A model generated the notes under the pieces. That model ran no database searches, was not told the DNA's origin, and saw only the letters and a program-made list of their open reading frames with translations. A stretch of DNA of 37,511 nucleotides from Thermocrinis sp. GTDB lineage: Bacteria; Aquificota; Aquificia; Aquificales; Aquificaceae. The stretch covers positions 4,439 to 41,949 of the forward strand of contig NZ_DAIQAX010000011.1 in NCBI RefSeq assembly GCF_036781485.1, written 5' to 3'. The translations under genes were made by a program, and so were the position numbers. Positions 25,217 to 32,910 of the stretch are shown here, in pieces; position 1 is the first letter of the stretch; each line of letters starts with the position of its first letter.

Positions 25217-25708
25217 TTGGCTTTAGCTAAATCCCACGAGTTTTTAAACCTTCTAGCCCTCCCGGGCTTTTTATTTTTTTTACCAAAAGAATTTTACGTA
25301 CCCTTCAGTTTGGGCTACTTAATCGGAACGTTTTTTCTGTCCCCCGACTTAGACCTTAAACACTCCAAACCATCCAAAAGGTGGAGATTCTTAAAGATTA
25401 TCTGGTATCCATATCAGAAAAAGTCTAAGCATCGCGGGCTATCACATATACCAATACTTGGAACGTTCATAAGGCTGTTTTATATATTAGTTTTCTCAGT
25501 TCTTTTATACTACTTGATATACTTAGCTTTTTACTTATATCTGGGTGTTTCAGAGGAAGTTTCTACGATTAATCCCCTTTCGTTGGTTGAAAGAATAGCA
25601 TACAAAGAATCCGTGTTTTACGTAATCTTAGGCTTAATCGCTTCTGAGATTATGCACATACTTGTTGATGTTTTATGGAGTTTGTGGGTAAAGATTAGAC
25701 CTTTTTAA
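25217..25708 (+). CDS. DUF2227-like membrane protein (putative metal-binding)
   Basis: This 163-residue protein starts with TTG. It shows a Ser-His-Glu N-terminus (AKSHEFLN), the SPDLDLKHSKPSKRW motif (about 42-56), HRGLSH (about 72-77), two to three membrane segments and a final ASEIMHILVDV helix. His and Asp residues placed this way mark the DUF2227/YdjM-like putative metal-binding membrane family. No biochemical role is known. It lies 3 bp after the copper chaperone gene, so co-expression is likely. Confidence 0.68.
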   Translation: MALAKSHEFLNLLALPGFLFFLPKEFYVPFSLGYLIGTFFLSPDLDLKHSKPSKRWRFLKIIWYPYQKKSKHRGLSHIPILGTFIRLFYILVFSVLLYYLIYLAFYLYLGVSEEVSTINPLSLVERIAYKESVFYVILGLIASEIMHILVDVLWSLWVKIRPF

Positions 25709-25748
25709 CCATCTCCCTAATACCCTAATATAAGATCTTTAACAAGAA
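25709..25748. other. Short intergenic flank
   Basis: This 40-bp AT-rich stretch between the DUF2227 gene and the inverted-repeat element shows no feature I can support. Confidence 0.4.
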
Positions 25749-25941
25749 AATACGTTGGGTGAGAAATTAGGAAAAGGGCAATTTATCTTGTTAGAAAAGC
25801 CTCGGGGAGACAAGGTATCTAATAAAGCAGGAAGAACACCAAAAAGGTATAACGCTTTCGACTTACCTTTATGGGTATGCTGTTGGCTATAGCTTTTTCA
25901 GAAAAAATTATGTGCTTGGTTAATTTCTCACCCAACGTATT
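25749..25941. mobile_element. MITE-like element with 21-bp perfect terminal inverted repeats
   Basis: The first 21 bp (25749-25769, beginning AATACGTTGGGTGAG) are the exact reverse complement of the last 21 (25921-25941, ending CTCACCCAACGTATT). The 193-bp element has no complete gene. A short frame inside (25755-25892) reads like a transposase remnant: Lys/Arg-rich with AGRTPKRYNAFDLPLW, then a stop. No clear target-site duplication is seen beyond AA on each side. It is too long-looped to be a terminator. A non-autonomous insertion derived from an IS is most likely. Confidence 0.6.
25755..25892 (+). pseudogene. Possible transposase remnant inside the MITE-like element
   Basis: From a TTG in the left inverted repeat runs a 45-codon frame ending at TAG 25890-25892. 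It contains KAGRTPKRYNAFDLPLWVCC, similar in style to the GRPRKYS..DL stretch at the N-terminus of IS5/IS4-type transposases. The match is loose, and the frame is far too short to be active. Confidence 0.25.
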
Positions 25942-25953
25942 AAACTATTAACT

Positions 25954-27207
25954 ATGCTTCTACTTTTGTTGTTGTTGCTTGTGAGTATGTCCTTTGGAAA
26001 AATTTTTTACGCAAAGTGGGACGATGCGGTTAGTCCTATAATGCTTGAATATATTAAAAGGAACATAGCTAAAGCAGAAAAGGAAAATGGAACGCTTTTT
26101 ATCCTTGAGCTCAATACCCCCGGAGGGCTTGAAACTTCCATGAGGCAGATAATCCAGGAGTTTCAGAAAACCCCATTGCCAGTGGTGGTGTATGTTTATC
26201 CTCCTGGGGGAAGGGCAGCCTCCGCTGGTGCAATAATAACAGCTTCCGCAGACATAGCGGCAATGGCTCCAGGGACGAACATAGGAGCAGCCCATCCGGT
26301 TCAGGTAAGTGGAGAGAAAATGGAGGAGGCAGTAAAAGAAAAAGCCCTTCAGGATATGTTAGCTTTTGTAAGGTCCATAGCAAAGGAGAAGGGAAGAAAT
26401 TCAGAAGTGCTTGAAAAGATGGTCAAAGAAAGCATTTCTCTTACTCCAGACGAAGCTCTAAGGGAGGGAGTGATAGACCTGATAGCAGTAGATAGGGCTG
26501 ATCTTTTGAAAAAGTTAGATGGTAGGAAAGTAAAAAAGCACGGAAGGGAAATTGTCATAACAACCTCTGGTGTGCCTGTAGTAGATGTGCAAGAGAGCAT
26601 AAGGGAATCCTTTTTAAAGATAATCACAAATCCCACCGTAGCTTACATGCTACTTTTAATAGGTTTTTACGGTATATTCTTTGAACTTTACAATCCCGGT
26701 GCCATAATTCCAGGTGCGGTGGGCATTGTCAGCCTTCTTCTGGGCTTATACGGTTTGGGGATCATAGGTATAAACTGGCTTGGTTTGCTCCTTATTTTGG
26801 CAGGTTTGCTTTTGCTCGTGTTAGAGCTTATCACACCAACCTTTGGGGGCTTGGCTATAGCAGGTATGGTAGCTTTGGCTATAGGTTCCTTAGTTTTAAT
26901 CAGTCCAGACTCTCCCTATGGGGACATCCCCCTTTCTGTTATAGCCACCATGGTATTTGCCACTACATTTTTCTTCTTGGTTGCCGGAAGGCTTGGCTTA
27001 AAAGCACAGAAAAGGAAAAAGATAACTGGATCTGAAGGGCTCATAGGAGAAGAAGGAGAAGCCATCATGGACTTTAAAAACGGAAAGGGAAAGGTTTTCA
27101 TAAAGGGTGAAATATGGAATTCAATAAGTAAAGACGACATTAAAAAAGGCGACAGAGTATTGGTAGAAGAAGTTAAAGGTCTAACGCTTTACGTAAAGAA
27201 ACTTTAA
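25954..27207 (+). CDS. NfeD-type membrane-bound serine protease (ClpP class)
   Basis: This 417-residue protein has a signal-like N-terminus, a ClpP-like protease domain to about 210, four to five membrane segments (about 215-345) and a C-terminal OB-fold NfeD domain (about 350-417). The catalytic Ser is S90 in GGRAASAGAI, with K130 the likely base by comparison with the Pyrococcus PH1510 protease, and LELNTPGGL supplies the oxyanion region. Such proteases act with stomatin-type proteins in membrane quality control; no stomatin gene lies adjacent. The start lies 12 bp beyond the MITE, whose end supplies part of a TATTAA -10-like element. Its stop overlaps the convergent gene by 4 bp. Confidence 0.9.
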   Translation: MLLLLLLLLVSMSFGKIFYAKWDDAVSPIMLEYIKRNIAKAEKENGTLFILELNTPGGLETSMRQIIQEFQKTPLPVVVYVYPPGGRAASAGAIITASADIAAMAPGTNIGAAHPVQVSGEKMEEAVKEKALQDMLAFVRSIAKEKGRNSEVLEKMVKESISLTPDEALREGVIDLIAVDRADLLKKLDGRKVKKHGREIVITTSGVPVVDVQESIRESFLKIITNPTVAYMLLLIGFYGIFFELYNPGAIIPGAVGIVSLLLGLYGLGIIGINWLGLLLILAGLLLLVLELITPTFGGLAIAGMVALAIGSLVLISPDSPYGDIPLSVIATMVFATTFFFLVAGRLGLKAQKRKKITGSEGLIGEEGEAIMDFKNGKGKVFIKGEIWNSISKDDIKKGDRVLVEEVKGLTLYVKKL

Positions 27208-27572
27208 ACACTTTCTTCTTTCTTAGAAAATTTATGATGACAGAATGGGCATATGAGGGCTTTTCTATGAACTTCAGAGTAGCACATGCTGCATCTTTTT
27301 TTCCCTTTTAAGAGCAAGAAAAGGTTTATATGGAAAATGTGTTTTATTAAAAAATAAACAAACAGTATGGTTAGGATTACAGTCCAACCTTTTAAAGGTG
27401 TTATGGGTTCAAAATTAATAGTCCAAAGATAAGTAGTGGATAGGGACGCTACCCAAAAGGCTACTCTTCTCTCCAAGAACACTTGGGCTAATATTTGGAG
27501 TAGTGCAAGATAGACAAAAAACTGAAAGACTGAGTTTAAAAACAAAGGCTCAAGAAAGTTTAGGAAATCCAA
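27204..27572 (-). CDS. Small membrane protein with C-terminal zinc ribbon
   Basis: I do not recognise a family for this 122-residue protein. It has three hydrophobic segments (about 10-30, 36-50, 62-88) and then a cytosolic tail with two CxxC pairs (KKRCSMCYSEV and LICPFCHHKF), a classic double-zinc-knuckle ribbon. It follows the AtpR-like gene with a 23-bp overlap and converges on nfeD. The pair is probably co-transcribed with the NfuA-type gene upstream. Confidence 0.55.
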   Translation of the reverse strand: MDFLNFLEPLFLNSVFQFFVYLALLQILAQVFLERRVAFWVASLSTTYLWTINFEPITPLKGWTVILTILFVYFLIKHIFHINLFLLLKGKKRCSMCYSEVHRKALICPFCHHKFSKKEESV

Positions 27573-27813
27573 CTTTAAAAAACCCCCTAATTATGGTGTG
27601 TATCAACAGCCCAATGAAAAAGCCAGTAATTAGAGCTATAGCTTTTATAACCCCACCTTTTAGCAAAAAAACCGTCATCAAAAAAGCAAAAACGGACACT
27701 CTAATAGGGTAAGTAAGCAATGTCCAAGAGGTGCCGCGCTTAAAAACTCTAAATAGCACCTCGACATAAACTACACCTACCGCTACTCCTAACAATAAAT
27801 CAAAGACTAACAC
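27550..27813 (-). CDS. Small three-helix membrane protein, AtpR/ATP synthase I-like
   Basis: This 87-residue protein has three predicted membrane helices. The pattern GVAVGVVYVEVLFRV ... YPIRVSVFAFLMTVFLL ... ALITGFFIGLLIHTIIRGF, with a single Arg in the middle helix, is like AtpR of N-type ATPases and the UncI family. No ATPase genes are in the window, so the function is uncertain. It starts 2 bp after the NfuA-type gene stop and overlaps the zinc-ribbon gene downstream. Confidence 0.45.
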   Translation of the reverse strand: MLVFDLLLGVAVGVVYVEVLFRVFKRGTSWTLLTYPIRVSVFAFLMTVFLLKGGVIKAIALITGFFIGLLIHTIIRGFFKVGFPKLS

Positions 27814-27815
27814 AC

Positions 27816-28079
27816 CTAAAAGCCAAAGGTTGTGGGTATGTCTAAGTTAATGTCCCTCACTTCCTTTATTTCGGGAAATCTATTTTTTAAAGCCCTTTCT
27901 ATACCTGCCTTAAGCGTAAGCACAGACATACCACAACCCGCACAAGCTCCCATCATTCTAACTAACACAACTCCATCCTCTTGAACATCCACCAACTCTA
28001 CATCTCCACCGTCAAACCTAAGGGCGGGCCTTATCTCATCCAAAACCGCTTCAATTTCTTCCCTTGTGGGCATTGCCAT
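27816..28079 (-). CDS. NifU C-terminal (NfuA-like) Fe-S scaffold domain protein
   Basis: This 87-residue protein is a stand-alone NifU C-terminal domain. The CxxC pair is at C46 and C49 (MGACAGCGMS), in the usual context RPALRFDGGDVELV...GVVLVRMMGACAGCGMS, read in parts. Two monomers bind a [4Fe-4S] cluster for delivery to target enzymes. It has a strong ribosome-binding site (TAAGGAGGTGA, complement of 28086-28096), unlike the leaderless gene across the gap. Confidence 0.93.
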   Translation of the reverse strand: MAMPTREEIEAVLDEIRPALRFDGGDVELVDVQEDGVVLVRMMGACAGCGMSVLTLKAGIERALKNRFPEIKEVRDINLDIPTTFGF

Positions 28080-28120
28080 CCTTAATCACCTCCTTAGTTA
28101 ATTAATAATATAATTCTATC

Positions 28121-29062
28121 GTGCGAGTTTTGATAACCGGTTGCGCTGGGTTTATTGGGTCCCATCTGTGCGATAGATTTCTCAAAGAAGGTTTTGAAGT
28201 TATTGGTATGGATAATTTTATAACAGGAAATCCAGACAACATAGCTCACCTTATCGGACATCCTAAGTTCAAGTTCATCCATTACAACGTGGTAAATTAC
28301 CTGTACGTGGATGGACCTTTGGACTTGATACTGCACTTTGCCTGTCCTGCATCACCCGTTGATTATCTTAACCACCCAATACACACCATGAAGGTAGACT
28401 CCTTAGGGACGCTAAACACCTTAGGACTTGCCAAGCTAAAGTCCGCAAGGTATGTTTTCGCATCCTCTTCCGAAGTTTACGGAGATCCGCAGGTTCATCC
28501 CCAAAGGGAAGATTACTGGGGATATGTAAATCCTGTAAGTGTTAGAAGTGTCTATTCGGAAGCAAAGAGATTTTCGGAAGCTCTGTGCATGGCCTATTGG
28601 AGAGAGCACAAAGTAGACGTCAGAATAGCAAGGATATTTAACACCTACGGCGAGAGGATGAGGATGGATGATGGCAGGGTAATTCCTACCTTTCTCTCTA
28701 GGGCTTTAAAGGGTGAGCCTATCCCCGTCCATGGAGATGGAAGTCAAACCAGGAGTTTTTGCTATATAGAAGATTTAGTGGATGGTATTTTTAAACTTTC
28801 TATCACTGACCATTTAGAAGGTCAGGTCATCAACTTAGGCAATCCAGAAGAGATAAGCATATTGGACCTTGCAAAGCTTGTATTGGAAGTGACAAATTCT
28901 GACTCGCCTATACAGATGCTAAAAGGAAGGGAAGAGGATCCAAGGAGAAGATGTCCTGACATAAGAAAGGCTAAGGAACTTCTAGGTTGGGAACCTAAGA
29001 CAAGTTTGAAAGAAGGCTTGAAAAAAACCGTAGAATGGTTAAAATCATACCTAAGGAGGTGA
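28121..29062 (+). CDS. UDP-glucuronate decarboxylase/UDP-sugar epimerase-type SDR
   Basis: This 313-residue extended SDR begins with GTG. The NAD motif GCAGFIGSH is at 7-15, the catalytic Ser lies in ASSSEVYGD, and YSEAK (Y145, K149) provides the YxxxK pair. The late DPRRRCPDIRKAKELLGWEP motif is typical of UXS-like enzymes that make UDP-xylose, and of related nucleotide-sugar dehydratases. A role in LPS or exopolysaccharide sugar supply is likely. The stop lies inside the tatA ribosome-binding site. TATAAT (28109-28114) ends 6 nt before the start, so a leaderless mRNA is possible. Confidence 0.85.
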   Translation: MRVLITGCAGFIGSHLCDRFLKEGFEVIGMDNFITGNPDNIAHLIGHPKFKFIHYNVVNYLYVDGPLDLILHFACPASPVDYLNHPIHTMKVDSLGTLNTLGLAKLKSARYVFASSSEVYGDPQVHPQREDYWGYVNPVSVRSVYSEAKRFSEALCMAYWREHKVDVRIARIFNTYGERMRMDDGRVIPTFLSRALKGEPIPVHGDGSQTRSFCYIEDLVDGIFKLSITDHLEGQVINLGNPEEISILDLAKLVLEVTNSDSPIQMLKGREEDPRRRCPDIRKAKELLGWEPKTSLKEGLKKTVEWLKSYLRR

Positions 29063-29068
29063 TATAAA

Positions 29069-29272
29069 ATGTTTCACATGCCTAATCTAACGGAGTTGTT
29101 GGTAATACTGCTTATAGTTTTTCTTCTGTTTGGTGCTTCCAAACTACCCGAAGTGGGAAGGGGCTTAGGCGAGGGTATAAGAAATTTCAAGAAAGCACTA
29201 TCTGGTGAAACGGAAGAGGAAAAGAAAGTGAAGGAAGTAAAGGGTGAAGAGGTAAATAAGGAGAAGGTCTAA
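29069..29272 (+). CDS. tatA: Sec-independent protein translocase subunit TatA/E
   Basis: TatA oligomers form the channel for folded, often cofactor-bearing proteins. The 67 residues begin with an N-terminal membrane helix (ELLVILLIVFLLFGASKLPEV), then the FG-hinge, the amphipathic helix GRGLGEGIRNFKKALSG and an acidic/basic tail. A full Shine-Dalgarno AAGGAGGTGA (29053-29062) precedes it. No tatC is in the window. It overlaps nusB tail to tail by 4 bp. Confidence 0.94.
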   Translation: MFHMPNLTELLVILLIVFLLFGASKLPEVGRGLGEGIRNFKKALSGETEEEKKVKEVKGEEVNKEKV

Positions 29273-29703
29273 GCGTTATCCTTAGGATTGTAAGGGATGC
29301 TTAAAGGATTTATTTTTGATATAACTCCATTGATAAACTTTGCTGGTGTCTTTCCTGCATACTTGGTGGCTATTCTAAGGTAATCGTAAAGGACAAGCAC
29401 GGGATACTTCACTTTTATGTAAAGTAATTCGGCGAGAGCCAACCTAAGGATGTTTCTCTCTATGTAGCCCAATCTGTCAAAGTCCCAACCTTCAAGATTG
29501 TCCGTTATTTGTTTATCGATAGCTTCGGCGTGATTAAAGTAGGTTCTTAAGAGTTTCCTCAAGTATCTTCTCCTTTCTTCGTGTTTTATCCTATTCATAG
29601 CTATGTATTCTTCTATAATTTCTTCTAAGTTCCCTCCCTTGATGTCCCACTGATAAAGGACTAAAAAGGCGTCCTCTCTCGCTTTCGTTTTATAAATGGT
29701 CAT
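29269..29703 (-). CDS. nusB: Transcription antitermination factor NusB
   Basis: NusB is an all-helical protein that binds the boxA RNA with S10 and supports rRNA transcription. The 144 residues include KAREDAFLVLYQWD, an N-terminal NusB helix, and the late NRIKHEERRRYLRKLL and NILRLALAELLY helices. It starts by overlapping ribH by 4 bp, the common ribH-nusB pairing in bacteria. Confidence 0.94.
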   Translation of the reverse strand: MTIYKTKAREDAFLVLYQWDIKGGNLEEIIEEYIAMNRIKHEERRRYLRKLLRTYFNHAEAIDKQITDNLEGWDFDRLGYIERNILRLALAELLYIKVKYPVLVLYDYLRIATKYAGKTPAKFINGVISKINPLSIPYNPKDNA

Positions 29704-30164
29704 CTTATACCTTTAAAGAGGTTTATCATCTCTATTACCGAAAGCATGGCGTCCCATCCTTTATTTCCATGTTTTGTTCCTGCCCTTTCTATGGCTTGTT
29801 CTAAGGTGTCTGCGGTAATAATGCCAAAGGATACAGGTTTTCTGTGTTCCAAACTAAGCATCGCCAAACCCTTTGATACCTCATTAGCTATGTAGTCAAA
29901 ATGGGGAGTGGCACCTCTTATCAAAACTCCAAGGGCTACTACTCCTTCAATGTTTTCTTTGAGCAGAAGTTCTTTGACTGCCATAGGAATCTCCCAAGAT
30001 CCTGGCACTCTAACCAAGGTTAAATTCTCTTCTTCTCCCTCGTGTCTTAAAAAACAGTCTATTGCACCCTCTACCAACCTCTCCACTATTGCATGGTTAA
30101 ACCTACTAGCTACAATACCAACCTTTATACCTTTGGCTGTAAGCATGCCTTCATACTTTCTCAT
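29700..30164 (-). CDS. ribH: 6,7-dimethyl-8-ribityllumazine synthase
   Basis: It makes lumazine from 5-amino-6-ribitylaminouracil and dihydroxybutanone phosphate, the penultimate riboflavin step, in a large hollow icosahedral assembly. The 154 residues carry VPGSWEIPMAVKEL (about 54-67), GVLIRGATPHFDYIANEVSKG (about 80-100) with the catalytic His, and FGIITADTLEQAIERAG. It overlaps panC upstream and nusB downstream. Confidence 0.97.
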   Translation of the reverse strand: MRKYEGMLTAKGIKVGIVASRFNHAIVERLVEGAIDCFLRHEGEEENLTLVRVPGSWEIPMAVKELLLKENIEGVVALGVLIRGATPHFDYIANEVSKGLAMLSLEHRKPVSFGIITADTLEQAIERAGTKHGNKGWDAMLSVIEMINLFKGIR

Positions 30165-31014
30165 GGCTTATCCTCCAGTTGTCTATCAGTCTTGTGTTGC
30201 CTACAAAAACAGCCACCAAGATTCTGTCCCCATCCTTTACCTCACTCACAGGATTTAAGTTTTCATCTGTTATCTCCACGTAATCAATTTTGCTCACGTG
30301 GGGGTGTTTTAAAAGAAACTCTCTTATTGCCTGCTTTAACAGATCAGCATCTGTGTTTCCACCTTGAAAGAGTTTTTGAGCCAATAAGAAAGACCTGTAT
30401 ATAGCCAATGCGCTTTGCTTTTCTTCTGGACTAAGATAGACGTTTCTGGAACTGCAAGCAAGGCCGTCTTCTTCTCTTACCGTAGGCACGGGAATAATCT
30501 CTACGGGAATGGACAGATCTTTCACTAATCTTTCCACAACCTTTAGCTGTTGATAGTCCTTTTCTCCAAAGTAGGCTCTATCAGGTTGAACTATGTTAAA
30601 GAGTTTCAACACCACTATAGCTACACCGTTAAAGTGTCCTGGTCTGTAAACACCTTCCAATCTATCTGTCAACCCTGGGATTTCTATTTTCACGCTTGGA
30701 TGCTCTGGATACACCTCTTCATCATCTGGAGCAAATACCACATCCACACCTGCTTCCTCACAAAGTGCAAGATCTCTGTCTAAATCTCTGGGATACCGAT
30801 CAAAGTCCTCCCCTGCTCCAAACTGAAGTGGATTTACGTATATACTTACAACCGTGAGATCATTCTGCAGTTTTGAAAGTCTTATGAGCTTCAGATGTCC
30901 TTCATGTAAGTAACCCATAGTAGGCACAAGCCCCACAGAAACATTGTTTCCTCTACACTTTATGTCCTTTATAAACCCTCTGATTTCCTTTATTCTTCTA
31001 AACAGCCTTGGCAT
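30151..31014 (-). CDS. panC: Pantothenate synthetase
   Basis: It ligates pantoate and beta-alanine with ATP on the route to coenzyme A. The 287 residues include the nucleotidyltransferase HxGH signature in PTMGYLHEGH (H37, H40), VSIYVNPLQFGAGEDFDRYPR, FGEKDYQQL and the KMSKS-like SSRNVYL (about 160). A GGAGG ribosome-binding site (complement of about 31019-31023) precedes the ATG. It leads the panC-ribH-nusB operon. Confidence 0.97.
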   Translation of the reverse strand: MPRLFRRIKEIRGFIKDIKCRGNNVSVGLVPTMGYLHEGHLKLIRLSKLQNDLTVVSIYVNPLQFGAGEDFDRYPRDLDRDLALCEEAGVDVVFAPDDEEVYPEHPSVKIEIPGLTDRLEGVYRPGHFNGVAIVVLKLFNIVQPDRAYFGEKDYQQLKVVERLVKDLSIPVEIIPVPTVREEDGLACSSRNVYLSPEEKQSALAIYRSFLLAQKLFQGGNTDADLLKQAIREFLLKHPHVSKIDYVEITDENLNPVSEVKDGDRILVAVFVGNTRLIDNWRISHEKV

Positions 31015-31220
31015 TTTTCCTCCGAATAATTATATCTGATTCAGACAAAGATCATAGTATAAACCAGGCGTTGGGCTAAAATCCTAAGTAAGGTGGTGGG
31101 ATCTAACAAAGAGGTGGTCATACCTAAGGATTCCCTGAGAGGCAAGGCTATCCTCAATAGGATTGGTATAGGTAAAGAAAGTGAGCTATCACAAGAGATT
31201 TACTTATAATTTTAGACTGT
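31015..31220. other. Intergenic region upstream of hisS with possible ORF remnant
   Basis: This 206-bp gap between panC and hisS holds promoters for both (minus TATAAT at 31034-31029; plus TATAAT at 31205-31210, 10 nt before the hisS ATG) and a hairpin ATCCT-CAAT-AGGAT near 31151-31164. A short frame (below) fills most of the rest. Confidence 0.4.
31093..31209 (+). pseudogene. Short ORF resembling an AbrB/MazE-type antitoxin N-terminus
   Basis: From GTG 31093 a 38-codon frame reads VVGSNKEVVIPKDSLRGKA and continues to TAA 31207-31209. The VVGSNKEVVIPKD stretch resembles the swapped-hairpin start (SxxGQVVIPKE) of AbrB-type DNA-binding antitoxins. The frame extends upstream without a start. 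It may be a remnant antitoxin or chance; there is no partner toxin beside it. Confidence 0.25.
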
Positions 31221-32447
31221 ATGGAAGAGTTTAGAAGTGTTAGAGGTTTTCATGACCTATTTGGAGAGGAGCTGGATAAGTTTAACCTTGTAAGACGTAC
31301 CGTAAGAAGAATCCTTCAGCTTCACAACTTTGAAGAGATCATCCTACCTGTAGTTGAGTATGCGGAAGTATTTCAGAGAAGTATAGGGGAAGCTACAGAC
31401 ATAGTTCAGAAGGAAATGTTCGTATTCCCAGATAAAAAGGGAAGACTTTTGGCGCTTAGACCGGAAGGAACAGCGGGTGCGGTTAGAGCTTTTATCCAGC
31501 ACAGGCTATTTGCAATAAAACCATACACCAAACTTTTCTACGAAGGGCCCATGTTTAGGTATGAAAGGCCTCAGGCAGGAAGGTACAGACAATTTCATCA
31601 GATTGGGGCGGAGGTGTTTGGAAGTTCAGATCCTTTAGTGGATGCGGAGACAATAAATATATCTTACAAAATACTCAAGGATTTGAACATAAACTGCTCC
31701 GTGGAGATAAATTCAATAGGCTGTAAAGTTTGCAGACCAAATTATAGAAAAGCTCTCGTAGAGTATTTGAACGGCGTATCTGGCGCTCTCTGCCAAGACT
31801 GTATAGACAGAAAGGATAGAAACCCTCTTAGAGTGCTTGATTGTAAAGTCCCTACCTGCAAGGAGGCAGTGAAGGATGCTCCAAAAATGTTGGACTTTTT
31901 GTGTGAAGATTGTAAGAACCATCACCGAGAACTTCTTGATTACTTAGAAGTTTTGGGCATTCCTTACGTTGAAAATCCAAATCTAGTAAGGGGGCTGGAC
32001 TACTATACAAGAACAGTGTTTGAAATGGTTTCCGAAGAGCTTAACATCACGGTAATAGCTGGTGGTAGGTATGACTACCTTGTGGAAGAGATGGGGGGAG
32101 TCTCTACTCCAGCTGTGGGTTTTGCAGTGGGTGTGGAGCGTTTGAGTATGTTTGTAAAAGAACCACCACCAAAAGATCCGATCTACATGGTCATACCTAT
32201 AGGAGATACCGTAGGCTATGCCCTTAGAGTGTGTGAGCTTTTGAGGGAGAAAGGCAAAAGGGTAGAGCTGTCTTACAAAAGGGGTAGCTTAAAAAAGCAG
32301 TTAGAGCTTGCGAATAAACTTAAGGCAGATTACGCTGTTATCGTTGGTGAGGATGAGATGAAAGAAGAAAGTATATCTGTGAAGAACCTTCATACCGGAG
32401 AACAAACAAAGTATAGTTTGAAAGGTGTGCTAAGTGAGGTGTTTTGA
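31221..32447 (+). CDS. hisS: Histidyl-tRNA synthetase
   Basis: This class II enzyme charges tRNA-His. The 408 residues show EVLRPEGTAG-type motif (RPEGTAGAVRAF, about 76), motif 2 (YEGPMFRYERPQAGRYRQFHQIG), the HisA signatures GLDYYTRTVFE and AGGRYDYL, and a C-terminal anticodon-binding domain. A Cys-rich insertion (about 168-235, with several CxxC pairs) occurs as in other thermophile HisRS and may bind zinc. The ATG is 10 nt after TATAAT. Overlaps the next gene by 14 bp. Confidence 0.96.
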   Translation: MEEFRSVRGFHDLFGEELDKFNLVRRTVRRILQLHNFEEIILPVVEYAEVFQRSIGEATDIVQKEMFVFPDKKGRLLALRPEGTAGAVRAFIQHRLFAIKPYTKLFYEGPMFRYERPQAGRYRQFHQIGAEVFGSSDPLVDAETINISYKILKDLNINCSVEINSIGCKVCRPNYRKALVEYLNGVSGALCQDCIDRKDRNPLRVLDCKVPTCKEAVKDAPKMLDFLCEDCKNHHRELLDYLEVLGIPYVENPNLVRGLDYYTRTVFEMVSEELNITVIAGGRYDYLVEEMGGVSTPAVGFAVGVERLSMFVKEPPPKDPIYMVIPIGDTVGYALRVCELLREKGKRVELSYKRGSLKKQLELANKLKADYAVIVGEDEMKEESISVKNLHTGEQTKYSLKGVLSEVF

Positions 32448-32889
32448 GGATATTAAACAAAAGCTCAAGGAAGGAATAGAACTTCCTCAGGGTAGGTTGG
32501 GTTTAATTTCGGTAAGTAGGGGAAGGTTTGCGGAAGAGCAAAACTACGAAATAGGCCTAAACGGAAAGCGCCTTTTGTTTGCCAAAGCCTTTTACGGAAG
32601 GAGGCCATACTACAAGGAGTGGATAGAACTTTTTCACATAGAGGAGGAATTTTTTGGAAGTCCTGCGGAGGATGTTTTGCTTTCTCTTATCAGTCAGTGC
32701 TACAGAAGGGTCTTTGTGGAATACTACAACGATTTCCAGACTCATAAAGAGCTAAAGGCTGGACTTCCACCTGAGGAAACAAGGTTGGGAAGAAAGCTAA
32801 AAGGATTGGGCTATACCTTTTTTAGAGATTGGTATTATCCAGAGGGTTGGATGGAAGGGGGCTACAAGTTGCAAGCAGAAAGAAGCTAA
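32434..32889 (+). CDS. Conserved hypothetical protein, possibly DUF1122
   Basis: This 151-residue soluble protein starts with GTG inside hisS. I see no catalytic signature that names it. Conserved-looking aromatic motifs (EYYNDFQTHKEL, PPEETRLGRKLKGLGY, FRDWYYPEGWMEGG) are like the DUF1122 family found in archaea and Aquificae, with a fold perhaps related to GNAT proteins; this match is from memory and not firm. Translational coupling to hisS suggests co-expression only. Confidence 0.5.
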   Translation: MRCFEDIKQKLKEGIELPQGRLGLISVSRGRFAEEQNYEIGLNGKRLLFAKAFYGRRPYYKEWIELFHIEEEFFGSPAEDVLLSLISQCYRRVFVEYYNDFQTHKELKAGLPPEETRLGRKLKGLGYTFFRDWYYPEGWMEGGYKLQAERS

Positions 32890-32896
32890 AATTTCT

Positions 32897-32902
32897 TATA
32901 AT
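32897..32902 (+). promoter_or_regulatory. Consensus -10 element of aroA
   Basis: TATAAT ends exactly 8 nt before the aroA GTG; no Shine-Dalgarno lies between. The spacing matches the other near-leaderless starts in this window. Confidence 0.5.
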
Positions 32903-32910
32903 CTTAGAGC

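Noticed and set aside
25749..25941. The long inverted repeat as a transcription terminator
   Set aside because: The arms are 151 bp apart, far too long for an intrinsic terminator loop, and no T tract follows.
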